Shown here one piece after another: positions 25,478 to 34,896 of a DNA stretch of 64,000 nucleotides; the stretch's first letter is position 1, and the number at the start of each line of letters is the position of its first letter. Both the position numbers and the translations under genes were made by a program. Origin of the DNA: Rs1 sp038900335 (lineage in GTDB: Bacteria > Pseudomonadota > Gammaproteobacteria > Pseudomonadales > Balneatricaceae); assembly GCA_038900335.1 (NCBI GenBank), contig JBBMRB010000001.1:248001-312000 (forward strand), in the 5' to 3' direction. A model generated the notes under the pieces. That model was not told where the DNA came from. It saw nothing but the letters and a program-made list of their open reading frames with translations, and did no database searches.

Positions 25478-25960
25478 TTATTGTTGCTTACCCATAGTAT
25501 CAGGCATTTTCACGGCAATGACTTCGCCCTTCACACACACTTTACCATGTGCAGATAGCTCTATTTGCACTATCACTTTACGCTCTTTTATTTCGCTAAA
25601 ACTACCGGTTAGTGTCAGCTCTACACCCATAGGTGTGGGCGCTAAGTAGTTCACTTCAAGCTTGCCGGTAACAAAGCGAATAGACGATTGAGCGTCTTGC
25701 TCCCTGCCCGCTTGTTTGCTCGCTATTGCTGATGCGCTTGCAGTACCATGGCAATCGATAAGTGATGCAATCACACCACCATAAACAAAACCAGGTGTCG
25801 CTGTGTGCTCTGCTAAAGGAGTGTATTTTGAAACCGTTGTGTTGCACTGATCATCAAGCCAATATGTTTTTAGCTGATGACCATTTTCGTTATGTTTACC
25901 ACAACCATAACAATGACTTAAATCTGGTGGGTAAGTATCTTGAAAAGCAATTTTTGTCAT
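25478..25960 (-). CDS. PaaI-type hotdog thioesterase
   Basis: 160 residues with the hotdog fold pattern CYGCGKHNENGHQLKTYW, GFVYGGVIASLIDCHGTASA (the helix carrying the catalytic Asp) and RFVTGKLEVNYLAPTPMG. It would hydrolyse an acyl-CoA thioester. Last gene of the minus-strand operon that encodes a Liv-type importer and two CoA ligases, 57 bp after the second ligase gene; perhaps it recycles CoA from dead-end thioesters. Confidence 0.82.
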   Translation of the reverse strand: MTKIAFQDTYPPDLSHCYGCGKHNENGHQLKTYWLDDQCNTTVSKYTPLAEHTATPGFVYGGVIASLIDCHGTASASAIASKQAGREQDAQSSIRFVTGKLEVNYLAPTPMGVELTLTGSFSEIKERKVIVQIELSAHGKVCVKGEVIAVKMPDTMGKQQ

Positions 25961-26017
25961 GTCACTCCCTTTATGTCTCTTTTATTATTTAGGATGTTGC
26001 CCTGTGCCTAATGCTTA

Positions 26018-27259
26018 TTAAATTGATCTTTGATCATCAATAATTTTACCATCATTTGCTAACGAGCCGACAGCAACTAGCTGCACATCACCCGATAAAT
26101 TAGTGGCTTTTTTTAATGACTCTTTAATCACATCAATCAACTCAGCGTTATCACTGCTATTTATATTGCCGATTTCACATTGCAAAGCCATTGTATCATT
26201 ATGATTTTCATGATTAATTATCAATCTTGATTTAACGACTTGCGGATGAGTTTTCATCACATTATCAATTTGTTCAGGGTGAACAAACATACCTTTTATT
26301 TTAGCTGTTTGATCCGCACGGCCAAGCCAGCCTTTTATACGCATGTTTGTTCTGCCGCATTGGCTCGCGCCTGTCGCAATGGCAGAAAGATCGCCCGTCG
26401 CAAAACGTATTAATGGGTAATCTTTATTAAATGATGTTACCACCACTTCACCAACCTCACCTGGTGCGACAGGTTGTTGGCTACCTGGTTTTACTATTTC
26501 AAGTAGTATATCTTCAGCGACAATAAAACCATCAGAGCCTTTGCTTTCATAACCAATTAAACCAATATCAGCCGTTGCATAAGCTTGATAAGCTTTGATA
26601 TTTAGTGCTTCAAACTCTGCTTTTAAAGCACCAGTAAACGCTTCTCCCGTGACTAGTGCTTTCTTTAAGCAAGAAACATCAACACCCTGAGCTTTAGCTT
26701 TATCTAACAGAATTTTTAAGAATGAAGGTGTACCACAATAACCTATAGGCTGTAGCTGTTGAATCACTTCTAATTGTTGATCTGTTTGGCCAGGCCCTGC
26801 TGGAATAACCGTACAGCCACACGCTCTAGCACCAGAATCTAATATAAAACCACCGGGTGTTAAATGATACGACAAGCAATTTTGTACAATATCTCCTGCT
26901 CTAAAACCTGCCGCGTAAAATGCTTGAGCTAAGCGCCACCAATCATCACTCGCGTTTTCAGGCTCGTTAATAGGACCAGGAGATTGATAAATACGATCGA
27001 CTTTAGCTTGATTAGCCACCATACCTGCAAAAAATGGCTTTGCTTTTTGAAGCTTAATCAATTGCGATTTACGAGTAATAGGAATTGATGCTAAAGCTGC
27101 ACGTGAGTTGATATCGCTAGCATTAATAGCATCTAGATGCTGCGCGTAATATGGGCTATTAGCTTTTGCGTATTCAATAAAAGGGGTTAATTTAGTTAAT
27201 AACTGTTTTTCACGTTGTTCGCTGTTTTGATGCTCAGCTTCACTAAAATAATGGCTCAT
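26018..27259 (-). CDS. Phenylacetate--CoA ligase-like (PaaK family) adenylate-forming enzyme
   Basis: 413 residues, PaaK-like length. ANSPYYAQHLDAINASDINS, LASIPITRKSQLI, the region QSPGPINEPENASDDWWRLAQAFYAAGFRAGDIV, GTPSFLKILLDKAKAQG, the catalytic loop LIRFATGDLSAI and C-terminal RIKGWLGRADQTAKIKGMFVHPEQI. It activates a carboxylic acid to its CoA ester via an adenylate. It follows livF by 28 bp in the same operon. The true substrate (aromatic or other) is not determinable here. Confidence 0.85.
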   Translation of the reverse strand: MSHYFSEAEHQNSEQREKQLLTKLTPFIEYAKANSPYYAQHLDAINASDINSRAALASIPITRKSQLIKLQKAKPFFAGMVANQAKVDRIYQSPGPINEPENASDDWWRLAQAFYAAGFRAGDIVQNCLSYHLTPGGFILDSGARACGCTVIPAGPGQTDQQLEVIQQLQPIGYCGTPSFLKILLDKAKAQGVDVSCLKKALVTGEAFTGALKAEFEALNIKAYQAYATADIGLIGYESKGSDGFIVAEDILLEIVKPGSQQPVAPGEVGEVVVTSFNKDYPLIRFATGDLSAIATGASQCGRTNMRIKGWLGRADQTAKIKGMFVHPEQIDNVMKTHPQVVKSRLIINHENHNDTMALQCEIGNINSSDNAELIDVIKESLKKATNLSGDVQLVAVGSLANDGKIIDDQRSI

Positions 27260-27287
27260 AATTAATTCTCATGTTTTAGGTATTTGT

Positions 27288-28109
27288 TTATAACCATCTT
27301 TTACGGCGCTTATAGGACTTAAGGTTTTTAAAGCTTTTTCTTTCTTCGTTACCTCCGCCTAAGTAAAACTCCTTAACATCTTCATTATCCATCAGTTGAT
27401 CTGTGGTGCCATCAAGCACAATTTTTCCTGATTCCATGATATAGCCATAATCAGCAGCTTTAAGTGCATAGTTAGCATTTTGCTCAACGATTAACATGGT
27501 AATGCCTTGGTCACGATTGATCTTCTTAATGATGCTAAAGACTTCTTTGACCAGTAATGGCGATAACCCCATGGAAGGCTCATCTAAGCAAATCATTTTA
27601 GGGCGCGCCATCAAAGCACGGCCAATTGCCAGCATTTGTTGCTCACCACCCGATAAATACCCAGCGAGTCCTGTACGTTCTTTTAATCGAGGAAAATACT
27701 CAAACACCATCTCAATATCTGATTTTATATTGGCATCATTACGAGTATAAGCACCGAGTTTTAAATTTTCTATCGATGTCATATCTTCGATAATACGACG
27801 CCCTTCCATTACTTGAAAAACACCGGTACGAACTATCTCATCGGCAAATTTCTTATCGATCCGCTCGCCCATAAAATGTATATCACCGCGCGTGACTTCG
27901 CCATTTTCAGTTTTCAAAAGACCGGAGATTGCTTTTAATGTGGTTGATTTTCCGGCGCCGTTAGGCCCTAACAAGGTAACGATTTCACCGTCTGGAACAT
28001 CTAAGGATACTCCTCTAAGTACTTGTATTACTTCATCATATATTACTTCAATATTGTTCACAGACAATATTGGCTGACTTACTGCTGGTTTGATTTCGGG
28101 CTGGGACAT
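27288..28109 (-). CDS. livF: Branched-chain-type ABC transporter ATPase LivF
   Basis: 273-residue ABC ATPase: Walker A GPNGAGKST, Q-loop region GVFQVMEGRRIIEDMTSIENL typical of LivF, signature LSGGEQQMLAIGRALM, Walker B MICLDEPSMGL, H-loop region IVEQNANYAL. The C-terminus ends in a basic tail (RKSFKNLKSYKRRKRW). It pairs with LivG encoded at the start of the operon to power a LivHM permease. Confidence 0.92.
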   Translation of the reverse strand: MSQPEIKPAVSQPILSVNNIEVIYDEVIQVLRGVSLDVPDGEIVTLLGPNGAGKSTTLKAISGLLKTENGEVTRGDIHFMGERIDKKFADEIVRTGVFQVMEGRRIIEDMTSIENLKLGAYTRNDANIKSDIEMVFEYFPRLKERTGLAGYLSGGEQQMLAIGRALMARPKMICLDEPSMGLSPLLVKEVFSIIKKINRDQGITMLIVEQNANYALKAADYGYIMESGKIVLDGTTDQLMDNEDVKEFYLGGGNEERKSFKNLKSYKRRKRWL

Positions 28110-28155
28110 AAGCGCTCCAAAATAATAAATAAAAGTTTAGCTAGCTATCGGTTAA

Positions 28156-28179
28156 AACAGCAGGTTTTACCCTGCTGTT
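28156..28179 (-). terminator. Hairpin after the binding-protein gene inside the Liv operon
   Basis: AACAGCAGG (28156-28164) / CCTGCTGTT (28171-28179), perfect 9-bp stem; on the minus strand it is followed by TTTT. It lies 20 bp after the binding-protein stop codon, before livF. Likely a partial terminator or 3'-end stabiliser that raises binding-protein mRNA over the downstream genes. Confidence 0.6.
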
Positions 28180-28199
28180 ATCGCTATCAATCTATAGCA

Positions 28200-29480
28200 T
28201 TAATAACCTAACCAATCATCACGACGATCTAAAGTGACAGTGGTTACCTTATCAATGGCAACGTCTCCATTGTTGTAGTTACCTTTATAAATATTCACTT
28301 GGTTAATACCACGATGATCGGTATCGCTCCAGTTGGCTGGCAGGCAAACACCTTCTAAACCTTTAGGTACCCAATTAGTATTGGCATACATACCAAGTCT
28401 GATGTTTTCACCAGTAATACCACCGTTCGCATCAGCCCAATCCATTGCCTCTTTCATGAAATAAGTTGAGCATACGCCACGTAAATAGTGATGTAGTCTT
28501 TCTTCTTTGCCACTTGGATCTGACATTTTAGAAATTTCTTTCACCATTTTCATGCCAGGTGCTTGGGTATCGCCCCAAAAAGGTGTCATTGCAGGGAAGA
28601 TAAAGTCTTTGATACCCTCACCAACGGCTGAGAACGTTTTCTTATCACCGCCCCAAATATTAGACATAAACTGGATATCTGTACCTACGGTATTACACGA
28701 TTTTATGAGTGACATGATAGAGCCACCTAAGTTGCCGATATACCCATAGTTTGATTCCGAACTTTTGATACTTAAACACTGTGCTTTAAAATCACCGGGT
28801 TTCATTGATACAACCACAGGAGATAGAACATCAAAACCTAGCTCTGTCGCATACTCAGCACAGGCTTCTTTTGGTGCATTAGGGAAAGGATGGTTCGCAC
28901 CTATATGAGTGAACTTAGGCTTGCCTTCTTTACCTTTGCTTTTCCAATCATCGGCTGCCCACTGCACTAGGCCGCGACAAGCATCTGAGTATGAAGCACC
29001 ATAAAAGAAGTTATAAGGTGCAGGCTTTTTAGTATTTGGGTTTTTACCACTAGGATCCGTTAAATGGCCAGAGTAAGACGCTGAGAAAACAGGAATTTGA
29101 TCTTTCGCCACAAATGAGATTAACGCTTCGGTATCTGCTGTACCCCAACCTTGCATAGCGACCATTTTTTTACGTGATTTCCATTTTTTATACGATGAAA
29201 TGGCCTGAGGTACTTTGTAGGCATAATCAATTGTTTCATATTCTAATGTTGTACCGTTAATGCCACCGTTGGCATTAATGTAAGCAAGTGAGTCACGAAC
29301 GCCGTCTGCGTATTCTTTACCAATAAATGCAGTCGGCCCTGACATATCAGCTAAGTGACCAACGAATACTGATTCAGCTGATGCGGCGGTACTAACAGTG
29401 ACGCTTAAAATAGCGCTAGCTAGTAATGTTGGTACTAATATTCTATGTTGATGAGCTGGTTTCATAATTGTTTTTTTCAT
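28200..29480 (-). CDS. Branched-chain-type ABC transporter substrate-binding protein
   Basis: 426 residues with an N-terminal signal peptide (VPTLLASAILSVTVSTAASAESV). The mature part is a type I periplasmic binding protein: FVGHLADMSGPTAFIGKEYADGVRDSLAYINANGGI, YKKWKSRKKMVAMQGWGTADTEALISF, VPVFSASYSGHLTDPS-like region. It is longer than LivK (about 370) and of the subgroup linked to aromatic/short organic acid importers. Flanked by hairpins on both sides, consistent with high independent expression. Confidence 0.88.
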   Translation of the reverse strand: MKKTIMKPAHQHRILVPTLLASAILSVTVSTAASAESVFVGHLADMSGPTAFIGKEYADGVRDSLAYINANGGINGTTLEYETIDYAYKVPQAISSYKKWKSRKKMVAMQGWGTADTEALISFVAKDQIPVFSASYSGHLTDPSGKNPNTKKPAPYNFFYGASYSDACRGLVQWAADDWKSKGKEGKPKFTHIGANHPFPNAPKEACAEYATELGFDVLSPVVVSMKPGDFKAQCLSIKSSESNYGYIGNLGGSIMSLIKSCNTVGTDIQFMSNIWGGDKKTFSAVGEGIKDFIFPAMTPFWGDTQAPGMKMVKEISKMSDPSGKEERLHHYLRGVCSTYFMKEAMDWADANGGITGENIRLGMYANTNWVPKGLEGVCLPANWSDTDHRGINQVNIYKGNYNNGDVAIDKVTTVTLDRRDDWLGY

Positions 29481-29536
29481 AACAAGCTTCCTTCAAAATA
29501 TAGGCCTTAAGCCAAGTGGTGATCAAAATGATCAAG

Positions 29537-29567
29537 CGACAATGCATTTATAGTAAAGACATTGTCG
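29537..29567 (-). other. Hairpin upstream of the binding-protein gene
   Basis: CGACAATG (29537-29544) / CATTGTCG (29560-29567), perfect 8-bp arms, in the 129-bp gap between livM and the binding-protein gene. A second small palindrome TGATCA-AAA-TGATCA precedes it. May be an mRNA processing or regulatory element. Confidence 0.4.
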
Positions 29568-29609
29568 TATTGTTCTGTACTTCTTTTTACTCAGTGTTAG
29601 TCATTACCC

Positions 29610-30683
29610 TTAATAGGAGAAAGGATAAAATTTCCAATAATTTTTAATTTGTGCCCAGCGATGAGCCAGCCCTTCAGGTTCGAAAATCAAGAAACCGATA
29701 ATGACTAAGCCAATCGCCATTTCTTTGATGTAAGCTAAACCATCCACCACTAATGGGATGTTGCCCCAATCAGTCATCTTCATGACGCCAACACCACTTG
29801 AGAGCACTTCAGGTAAGAACACCATGAAAATCACGCCCATCAAGGTGCCTTTAATAGAGCCCATACCACCGATAATAATCATTGCTAAGAACTGAATTGA
29901 AAGGAAAATGGTGAAGCCTTCTGCTGATACATAACCTAGGTAGTGCGCATATAAAGCCCCTGCTATGCCGGCGTAAAAAGATGAGATACCAAAAGACAAT
30001 AAACGGTATTTATTCAACTTGATGCCCATGATCTCAGCAGATAAGTAGTGATCGCGAATAGCCACGAACGCCCTGCCATCGCGTGAGCGCATCAAGTTAC
30101 ATGCCCATACAAACATGGTTATTAGGGCAAATAATGCAACATAGTAGAAGCTTTGATCAGTATCAAAAGCAAAACCAAATAGTGTTAAAGGTTCTGCTGA
30201 GGCACCTGATGAGCCACCTGAAAACCAATCTGCACGGGCAAAGAAGTCTTCAATAATGAACTGTGATGCCAAGGTGGCGATTGCCAAATATAAGCCTTTA
30301 ATTCTGGCAGCTGGCACACCAAACATCATGCCGATACCCATTGTCATAAAACCTGCTAATGGGATGCTTAAAAACACCGGGATGTTAAAGCTGTTGTTAA
30401 GCCAAGCAGATGCGAAGGCACCAAAACCAAAGAACGCACCGTGACCTAATGATATTTGACCGGTATAGCCAACTAGGATATTTAACCCTAGCGCCGCTAT
30501 CCCCAAATAAGATATTTGGATACACAGTGTTAAAAAGTAACCATCAAGAAATAGTGGTGCAAAGCATAAAACTGCGATAGCTGCGAGCGCTACAAACCTG
30601 ATAGTTTTTGTTTCAAATATGGTATTATCTTGCTTGTAGCTTGTGCGAAAATCCCCACACGGGCGCATAGTTAAACTAGACAT
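29610..30683 (-). CDS. livM: Branched-chain-type ABC transporter permease LivM
   Basis: 357-residue inner-membrane permease with about ten hydrophobic helices. It carries the LivM markers NILVGYTGQISLGHGAFFGFGAF, GLYLAIATLASQFIIEDF and the coupling-helix region RDHYLSAEIMGIKLNKYRLLSFGISSFYAGIAGALYAHYLG, then GGMGSIKGTLMGV. It forms the channel with LivH, whose gene lies 47 bp upstream. Confidence 0.92.
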   Translation of the reverse strand: MSSLTMRPCGDFRTSYKQDNTIFETKTIRFVALAAIAVLCFAPLFLDGYFLTLCIQISYLGIAALGLNILVGYTGQISLGHGAFFGFGAFASAWLNNSFNIPVFLSIPLAGFMTMGIGMMFGVPAARIKGLYLAIATLASQFIIEDFFARADWFSGGSSGASAEPLTLFGFAFDTDQSFYYVALFALITMFVWACNLMRSRDGRAFVAIRDHYLSAEIMGIKLNKYRLLSFGISSFYAGIAGALYAHYLGYVSAEGFTIFLSIQFLAMIIIGGMGSIKGTLMGVIFMVFLPEVLSSGVGVMKMTDWGNIPLVVDGLAYIKEMAIGLVIIGFLIFEPEGLAHRWAQIKNYWKFYPFSY

Positions 30684-30730
30684 ATATAACTCCTAACTAA
30701 GATACGATAACGATTGGATCATTAAAAAAT

Positions 30731-31624
30731 TTAAATACGTTCAATGTCTTTCGTGCCAAATAGGCCGTAAGGTTTGAACCATAAAATAATGAGCAATACA
30801 TAAAACGGAGCAATGTCATACATATTGCCTATATGTAGATATTGACTATCAAAGAATTCCGCTACGTTTTCTAGTACCCCAATCACCACACCACCAACAA
30901 TTGCGCCAATAATTGAATCTAAACCACCGAGTATCACAGCCGGGAAAACCTTAATACCCATCACCGATAGTGAATCAGACACCCCGTTAACCATACCTAA
31001 TACGATACCAGCAGTGGCAGATACGGTAGCGGCAATAGCCCAACTCATAGCAAACACGTTCTTAACGGATATACCTAAACTTTGTGCCACTTGTTGATCA
31101 AAGGCAGTGGCACGCATTGCTAAACCATGCTTTGAGTAAGTGAAGAACACATAAAAAGCCGCCATAATGACTAGGGCAATAATTGTGCTCATTAAGTAGG
31201 CCATCTCGATATTTAAGCCCAGTATATTGATACTTTGCTGATCAAATATCTGTGGGAAGCTCTGTGGTGATACACCAAATATCCACTTCATCAAAGATTG
31301 GAAGAAGATAGATAAGCCAATGGTAATCATGATGACCGAGATAATTGGCTCGCCGATCATCGGTCTTAGTACCACCATTTGCAGTAAGATACCGAACGCG
31401 GCCATAAACATTAAGCTCAGAATAAAGCTGACTAAGAACGGTAGCTCTAAGTAAATTAGCAATGCCCAACACACCCAAGCGCCGATTAATAAAAACTCAC
31501 CTTGGGCAAAGTTCACAATCTTGGTTGATTTATAAACCAACACAAAACACATACCGATAACGCCATAGAGTAAACCGACTATGACGCCGTTAACGATCAA
31601 TTGTAATAATAATTCAAAGTTCAT
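30731..31624 (-). CDS. livH: Branched-chain-type ABC transporter permease LivH
   Basis: 297-residue permease with eight or so helices: GLLYGVIGMCFVLVYKSTKIVNFAQGEFLLIGAW, coupling region RATAFDQQVAQSLGISVKNVFAMSWAIAA, and GGLDSIIGAIVGGVVIGVLEN. Its ATG overlaps the stop of the upstream ligase gene (ATGA, 31621-31624), so it is translationally coupled to an acyl-CoA ligase. Confidence 0.92.
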   Translation of the reverse strand: MNFELLLQLIVNGVIVGLLYGVIGMCFVLVYKSTKIVNFAQGEFLLIGAWVCWALLIYLELPFLVSFILSLMFMAAFGILLQMVVLRPMIGEPIISVIMITIGLSIFFQSLMKWIFGVSPQSFPQIFDQQSINILGLNIEMAYLMSTIIALVIMAAFYVFFTYSKHGLAMRATAFDQQVAQSLGISVKNVFAMSWAIAATVSATAGIVLGMVNGVSDSLSVMGIKVFPAVILGGLDSIIGAIVGGVVIGVLENVAEFFDSQYLHIGNMYDIAPFYVLLIILWFKPYGLFGTKDIERI

Positions 31625-33573
31625 GATGCTCTCCTTTGAGGTTCTTGCGCAGCTGTCTCGCTATTTTCATGTTGTATTAGCGTAGCGACATTTAACTGTG
31701 TTTGAATTCTAGAATTACTGCCATCTTGGAAGGTGATAATGGTATCAATATCAACCATATTATCGCCTTGATATATCGCTTCTATGATGTCGCCATATTT
31801 ATCGGCAATAACAGATCTTCTCACTTTTCTTGTGCGGGTTAGCTCTCCATCATCTGCATCAAGTTCTTTATATAACAGTATGAATTTATTAATTTTTTGT
31901 GCATCAGGAAGGGTCGAATTAACCTTTGCTACTTCTTCACTTAGTTTTTCATAAACCTCAGGTAAAGTGGCTAGGTTAGTGTAATTGGTGAAGGATAAAC
32001 CACGTTGCTCTGCCCATTTAGAAACAATCGAAAAACGGATACAGATAATGGCACTTAAGAAAGGTTTATCTTTGCCTAAGATTACCGCCTCACCAATAAA
32101 GGATGAAAACTTCAGTTTATTTTCAATGTATTGCGGTGAGTATTGCAAACCATTACTGGTTTTCGCCAGATCTTTAATACGATCAATAATAACTAGATGC
32201 CCTGATTCTTTGAAATAACCGGCGTCACCTGTGTGCATCCAGCCATCTTTTACATCTTCATCGTAAGCTTCTTGATTATCTAAATAGCCAGTGAACATAC
32301 CTTGAGTTTTTGAGATAACCTCACCAACACCTTCGCTATCGGTATTGATAACTTTGATTTCACTGTTATCAAAGCAGCTACCGACTGAGTCATAGTCGAT
32401 ATCATCTTCGTTATGGATGGTATAGGCGCCACCCATTTCAGTTTGGCCGTATAATTGGCGCAGTGGCACACCTATTGTTTGGAAAAATTTGAAGGTATCC
32501 GGCCCCATTGCTGCACCGCCTGTCGCCGCTGATTTTAAGAATGAAAAGCCTAATCTGTCACGCAGTGCTTTCATTAGTAAAACTTCAGCTAACCAAGATT
32601 TTCGACCTAAAGCCTGTGCCTGCTCAGCATGGCTCATAGCGAAATCAAATAACCATTGTTTTAGCGGGGTAGAATCCATCATTCTGGCTTTTACATCAGC
32701 TAAAATCCCCTCCCATACCCTTGGTGCTAGCAGTACAAAACTTGGGCCTATCTCGCGCAAGTCAGCCATTAATGTTTGTTGCTCTTCAACAAAGTTAACG
32801 ATTTGTCGAGCAATCAGCGCTTGGCCTATCGCGTAAACTTGCTCCATTATCCAAGGTAATGGTAACACTGAGACATAGTTATCACCGGCTGCTCGTGGGT
32901 CAGCACGCAAGTATGAGCTACAGTGCTTAACAAAATTACCGCCGCCAAGTAATACTATTTTAGGTTTTGAGGTAGTACCCGATGTGGTGCAGTAGATAGC
33001 GGTGTCATCTGGGTTAGTACTATCGACATAGGTATCGTATAGCTGAGGTGAATTTGCTTCGATTACCCGTCCTTTTTTGTAGATATCTTCAATGCTGATG
33101 AGCCGTGGATCATCATATTTACGCATGCCGCGCGGATCACAATAAACGATAATTTTAACATCATTAATTTGATCACCTAGCTCAAGTAACTTATCACACT
33201 GCTCTTCATCTTCTGCGATAACGACAGTGGCGCGTGATTTATTGAGCAAATAGATAACTTCGTCGTGCAGTGAATCTTGAAAGATACCAATGGAAAAACA
33301 ATTAATAGCATGCGCTGCCACTTCACCCCATACCCATTCCGGTCTATTATCGCCTAATAAGGCAACCGCATCGCCTTTAGTAATGCCCATTTCTTTAAGG
33401 GCAAGGGCCAACCATTTCACTCTGTTGTTATAATCTAACCAGGTAAATTGTGTCCAGATACCAAACTCTTTTTCACGCATCGCTATCTCATTAGGCCAAT
33501 GAATAGCATTGTGCTTTAGTATTTTAGGGAAAGTGTTTATCTCGCCCATATCAAATGTATTTGCTGTCGACAT
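31621..33573 (-). CDS. AMP-dependent acyl-CoA synthetase (long-chain type)
   Basis: 650 residues. AMP-binding motifs YCTTSGTTSKPKIVLLGGGN, GQTEMGGAYT, GWMHTGDAGYFKESGHLVIIDRIKDLAKTSNGLQYSPQYIE, and a C-terminal RTRKVRRS. The SGTTSKPK P-loop and the long insertion style fit the FadD/long-chain-like group often found inside Liv operons. Lies between livG and livH, overlapping both (1 bp TAATG with livG, 4 bp with livH), so activation of the imported acid is tightly linked to transport. Real chain length preference unknown. Confidence 0.88.
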   Translation of the reverse strand: MSTANTFDMGEINTFPKILKHNAIHWPNEIAMREKEFGIWTQFTWLDYNNRVKWLALALKEMGITKGDAVALLGDNRPEWVWGEVAAHAINCFSIGIFQDSLHDEVIYLLNKSRATVVIAEDEEQCDKLLELGDQINDVKIIVYCDPRGMRKYDDPRLISIEDIYKKGRVIEANSPQLYDTYVDSTNPDDTAIYCTTSGTTSKPKIVLLGGGNFVKHCSSYLRADPRAAGDNYVSVLPLPWIMEQVYAIGQALIARQIVNFVEEQQTLMADLREIGPSFVLLAPRVWEGILADVKARMMDSTPLKQWLFDFAMSHAEQAQALGRKSWLAEVLLMKALRDRLGFSFLKSAATGGAAMGPDTFKFFQTIGVPLRQLYGQTEMGGAYTIHNEDDIDYDSVGSCFDNSEIKVINTDSEGVGEVISKTQGMFTGYLDNQEAYDEDVKDGWMHTGDAGYFKESGHLVIIDRIKDLAKTSNGLQYSPQYIENKLKFSSFIGEAVILGKDKPFLSAIICIRFSIVSKWAEQRGLSFTNYTNLATLPEVYEKLSEEVAKVNSTLPDAQKINKFILLYKELDADDGELTRTRKVRRSVIADKYGDIIEAIYQGDNMVDIDTIITFQDGSNSRIQTQLNVATLIQHENSETAAQEPQRRAS

Positions 33574-34379
33574 TAGCTGGCCTCCTGTAAAGCGTCTTCT
33601 ATTTCATCGTCTTCTATGCCTAAATAAGCACGTTTAACGTGAGGATCAGCCATCACTTCTTCAGGTAAACCTGAAATCAGTTTTTTACCAAAATCCAGAA
33701 CCATGACCTCATGAGAGATATCCATAACAACACCCATATCATGCTCAATCATCACTACGGTGGTATCAAACTCTTCATTTAAATCAAGTATATACCTAGC
33801 CATATCTTCTTTTTCTTCTAAGTTCATACCGGCCATTGGCTCATCGAGCAACACCATATTAGGGTTTAATGCCATTGCTCTGGCGAGTTCAACACGTTTG
33901 CGCAAACCATAAGATAATGTGCCTGCAACGGCTTTTCGAATATGGGAAATTTCTAGAAAATCGATAATTTCTTCAACAACTCGGCGATGTTCAAGCTCTT
34001 CTTTTTGAGCCTTAGAAGCCCAGTATAAAGGGCCGGTTAGCCAGTTGTTTTTTAATAGGTGGTGGCGCCCTACCATGATGTTATCAAGGACAGATAAATG
34101 ACCAAAGAGTGCTAAGTTTTGAAAGGTACGGCCCATACCCAAATCGGCTCTATCATTAGGTTCTAGATTAGTTACATCTTTATCCTGAAAAATAATGCTG
34201 CCACTGTTAGGTTGATACCTGCCGGAAATACAATTTAACATTGATGTTTTGCCCGCACCATTTGGGCCAATAATAGAAAATACAGATCCTTTTTTTACTT
34301 CAAAGCTAACATCGGTTAATGCTTTCACACCACCAAATGCTAATGAAATTTGATCTACTTTGAGTATTGACTCAGTCAT
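33573..34379 (-). CDS. livG: Branched-chain-type ABC transporter ATPase LivG
   Basis: 268-residue ABC ATPase: Walker A GPNGAGKTS, the LivG-specific insertion GRTFQNLALFGHLSVLDNIMVGRHHLL, signature LSYGLRKRVELARAMA (YG instead of GG, common in LivG), Walker B MVLLDEPMAGM, and IEHDMGVVMDISHEV. First gene of the operon; a promoter should lie in 34380-34896. Confidence 0.92.
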   Translation of the reverse strand: MTESILKVDQISLAFGGVKALTDVSFEVKKGSVFSIIGPNGAGKTSMLNCISGRYQPNSGSIIFQDKDVTNLEPNDRADLGMGRTFQNLALFGHLSVLDNIMVGRHHLLKNNWLTGPLYWASKAQKEELEHRRVVEEIIDFLEISHIRKAVAGTLSYGLRKRVELARAMALNPNMVLLDEPMAGMNLEEKEDMARYILDLNEEFDTTVVMIEHDMGVVMDISHEVMVLDFGKKLISGLPEEVMADPHVKRAYLGIEDDEIEDALQEAS

Positions 34380-34896
34380 AGCCAGACTCCTTATTGTTAT
34401 TAATATTTATCTAACCAAAACATAAAGATTTTTGTGCCAGTCTGTTTTTATAGTTAGCTGCTGGGGAATCTCTAATGTGCGCCGCTCACCCTCACAAAGT
34501 GTGCGATATAACATATATTGTGCGCATTGTTGGTTATGAATAATAAGTATCTGTACAAAAGCTACAATTGGTAATAGGGATTAGCACTTAGCGATTAGTA
34601 CTTTTTGCTTAATACTTTAGGACTAATGCTAATGAACTAGCACTCAGTTATGCTCACAGCGCTTATAATACAAGTGCTTTTAACTAAAGAGATTACTAAA
34701 GCGTTTAATAGCCTTAGCAAAACAGCTAATAAAATTCTCTTAGTTAATTTTAAGTACATGATTATTAATATATATTAGCGTCATCATTAAAAATGTTAAT
34801 GATGAGAAGTATCATTGCTAATAATAGAGAAGATTACAGTCAATACGCTGTAGCGCTCAAAGTCTTTATTTTGATATAACAATAAAAAGAGTCTAT
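34380..34896. promoter_or_regulatory. Divergent control region, livG operon and symporter-kinase gene
   Basis: 517 bp without a gene. It contains a perfect 10-bp inverted repeat TCATCATTAA (34781-34790) / TTAATGATGA (34796-34805) about 90 bp before the kinase gene. Repeated TTAGCACT/TAGTAC-like words occur around 34575-34640. No other structure recognised. Confidence 0.4.
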
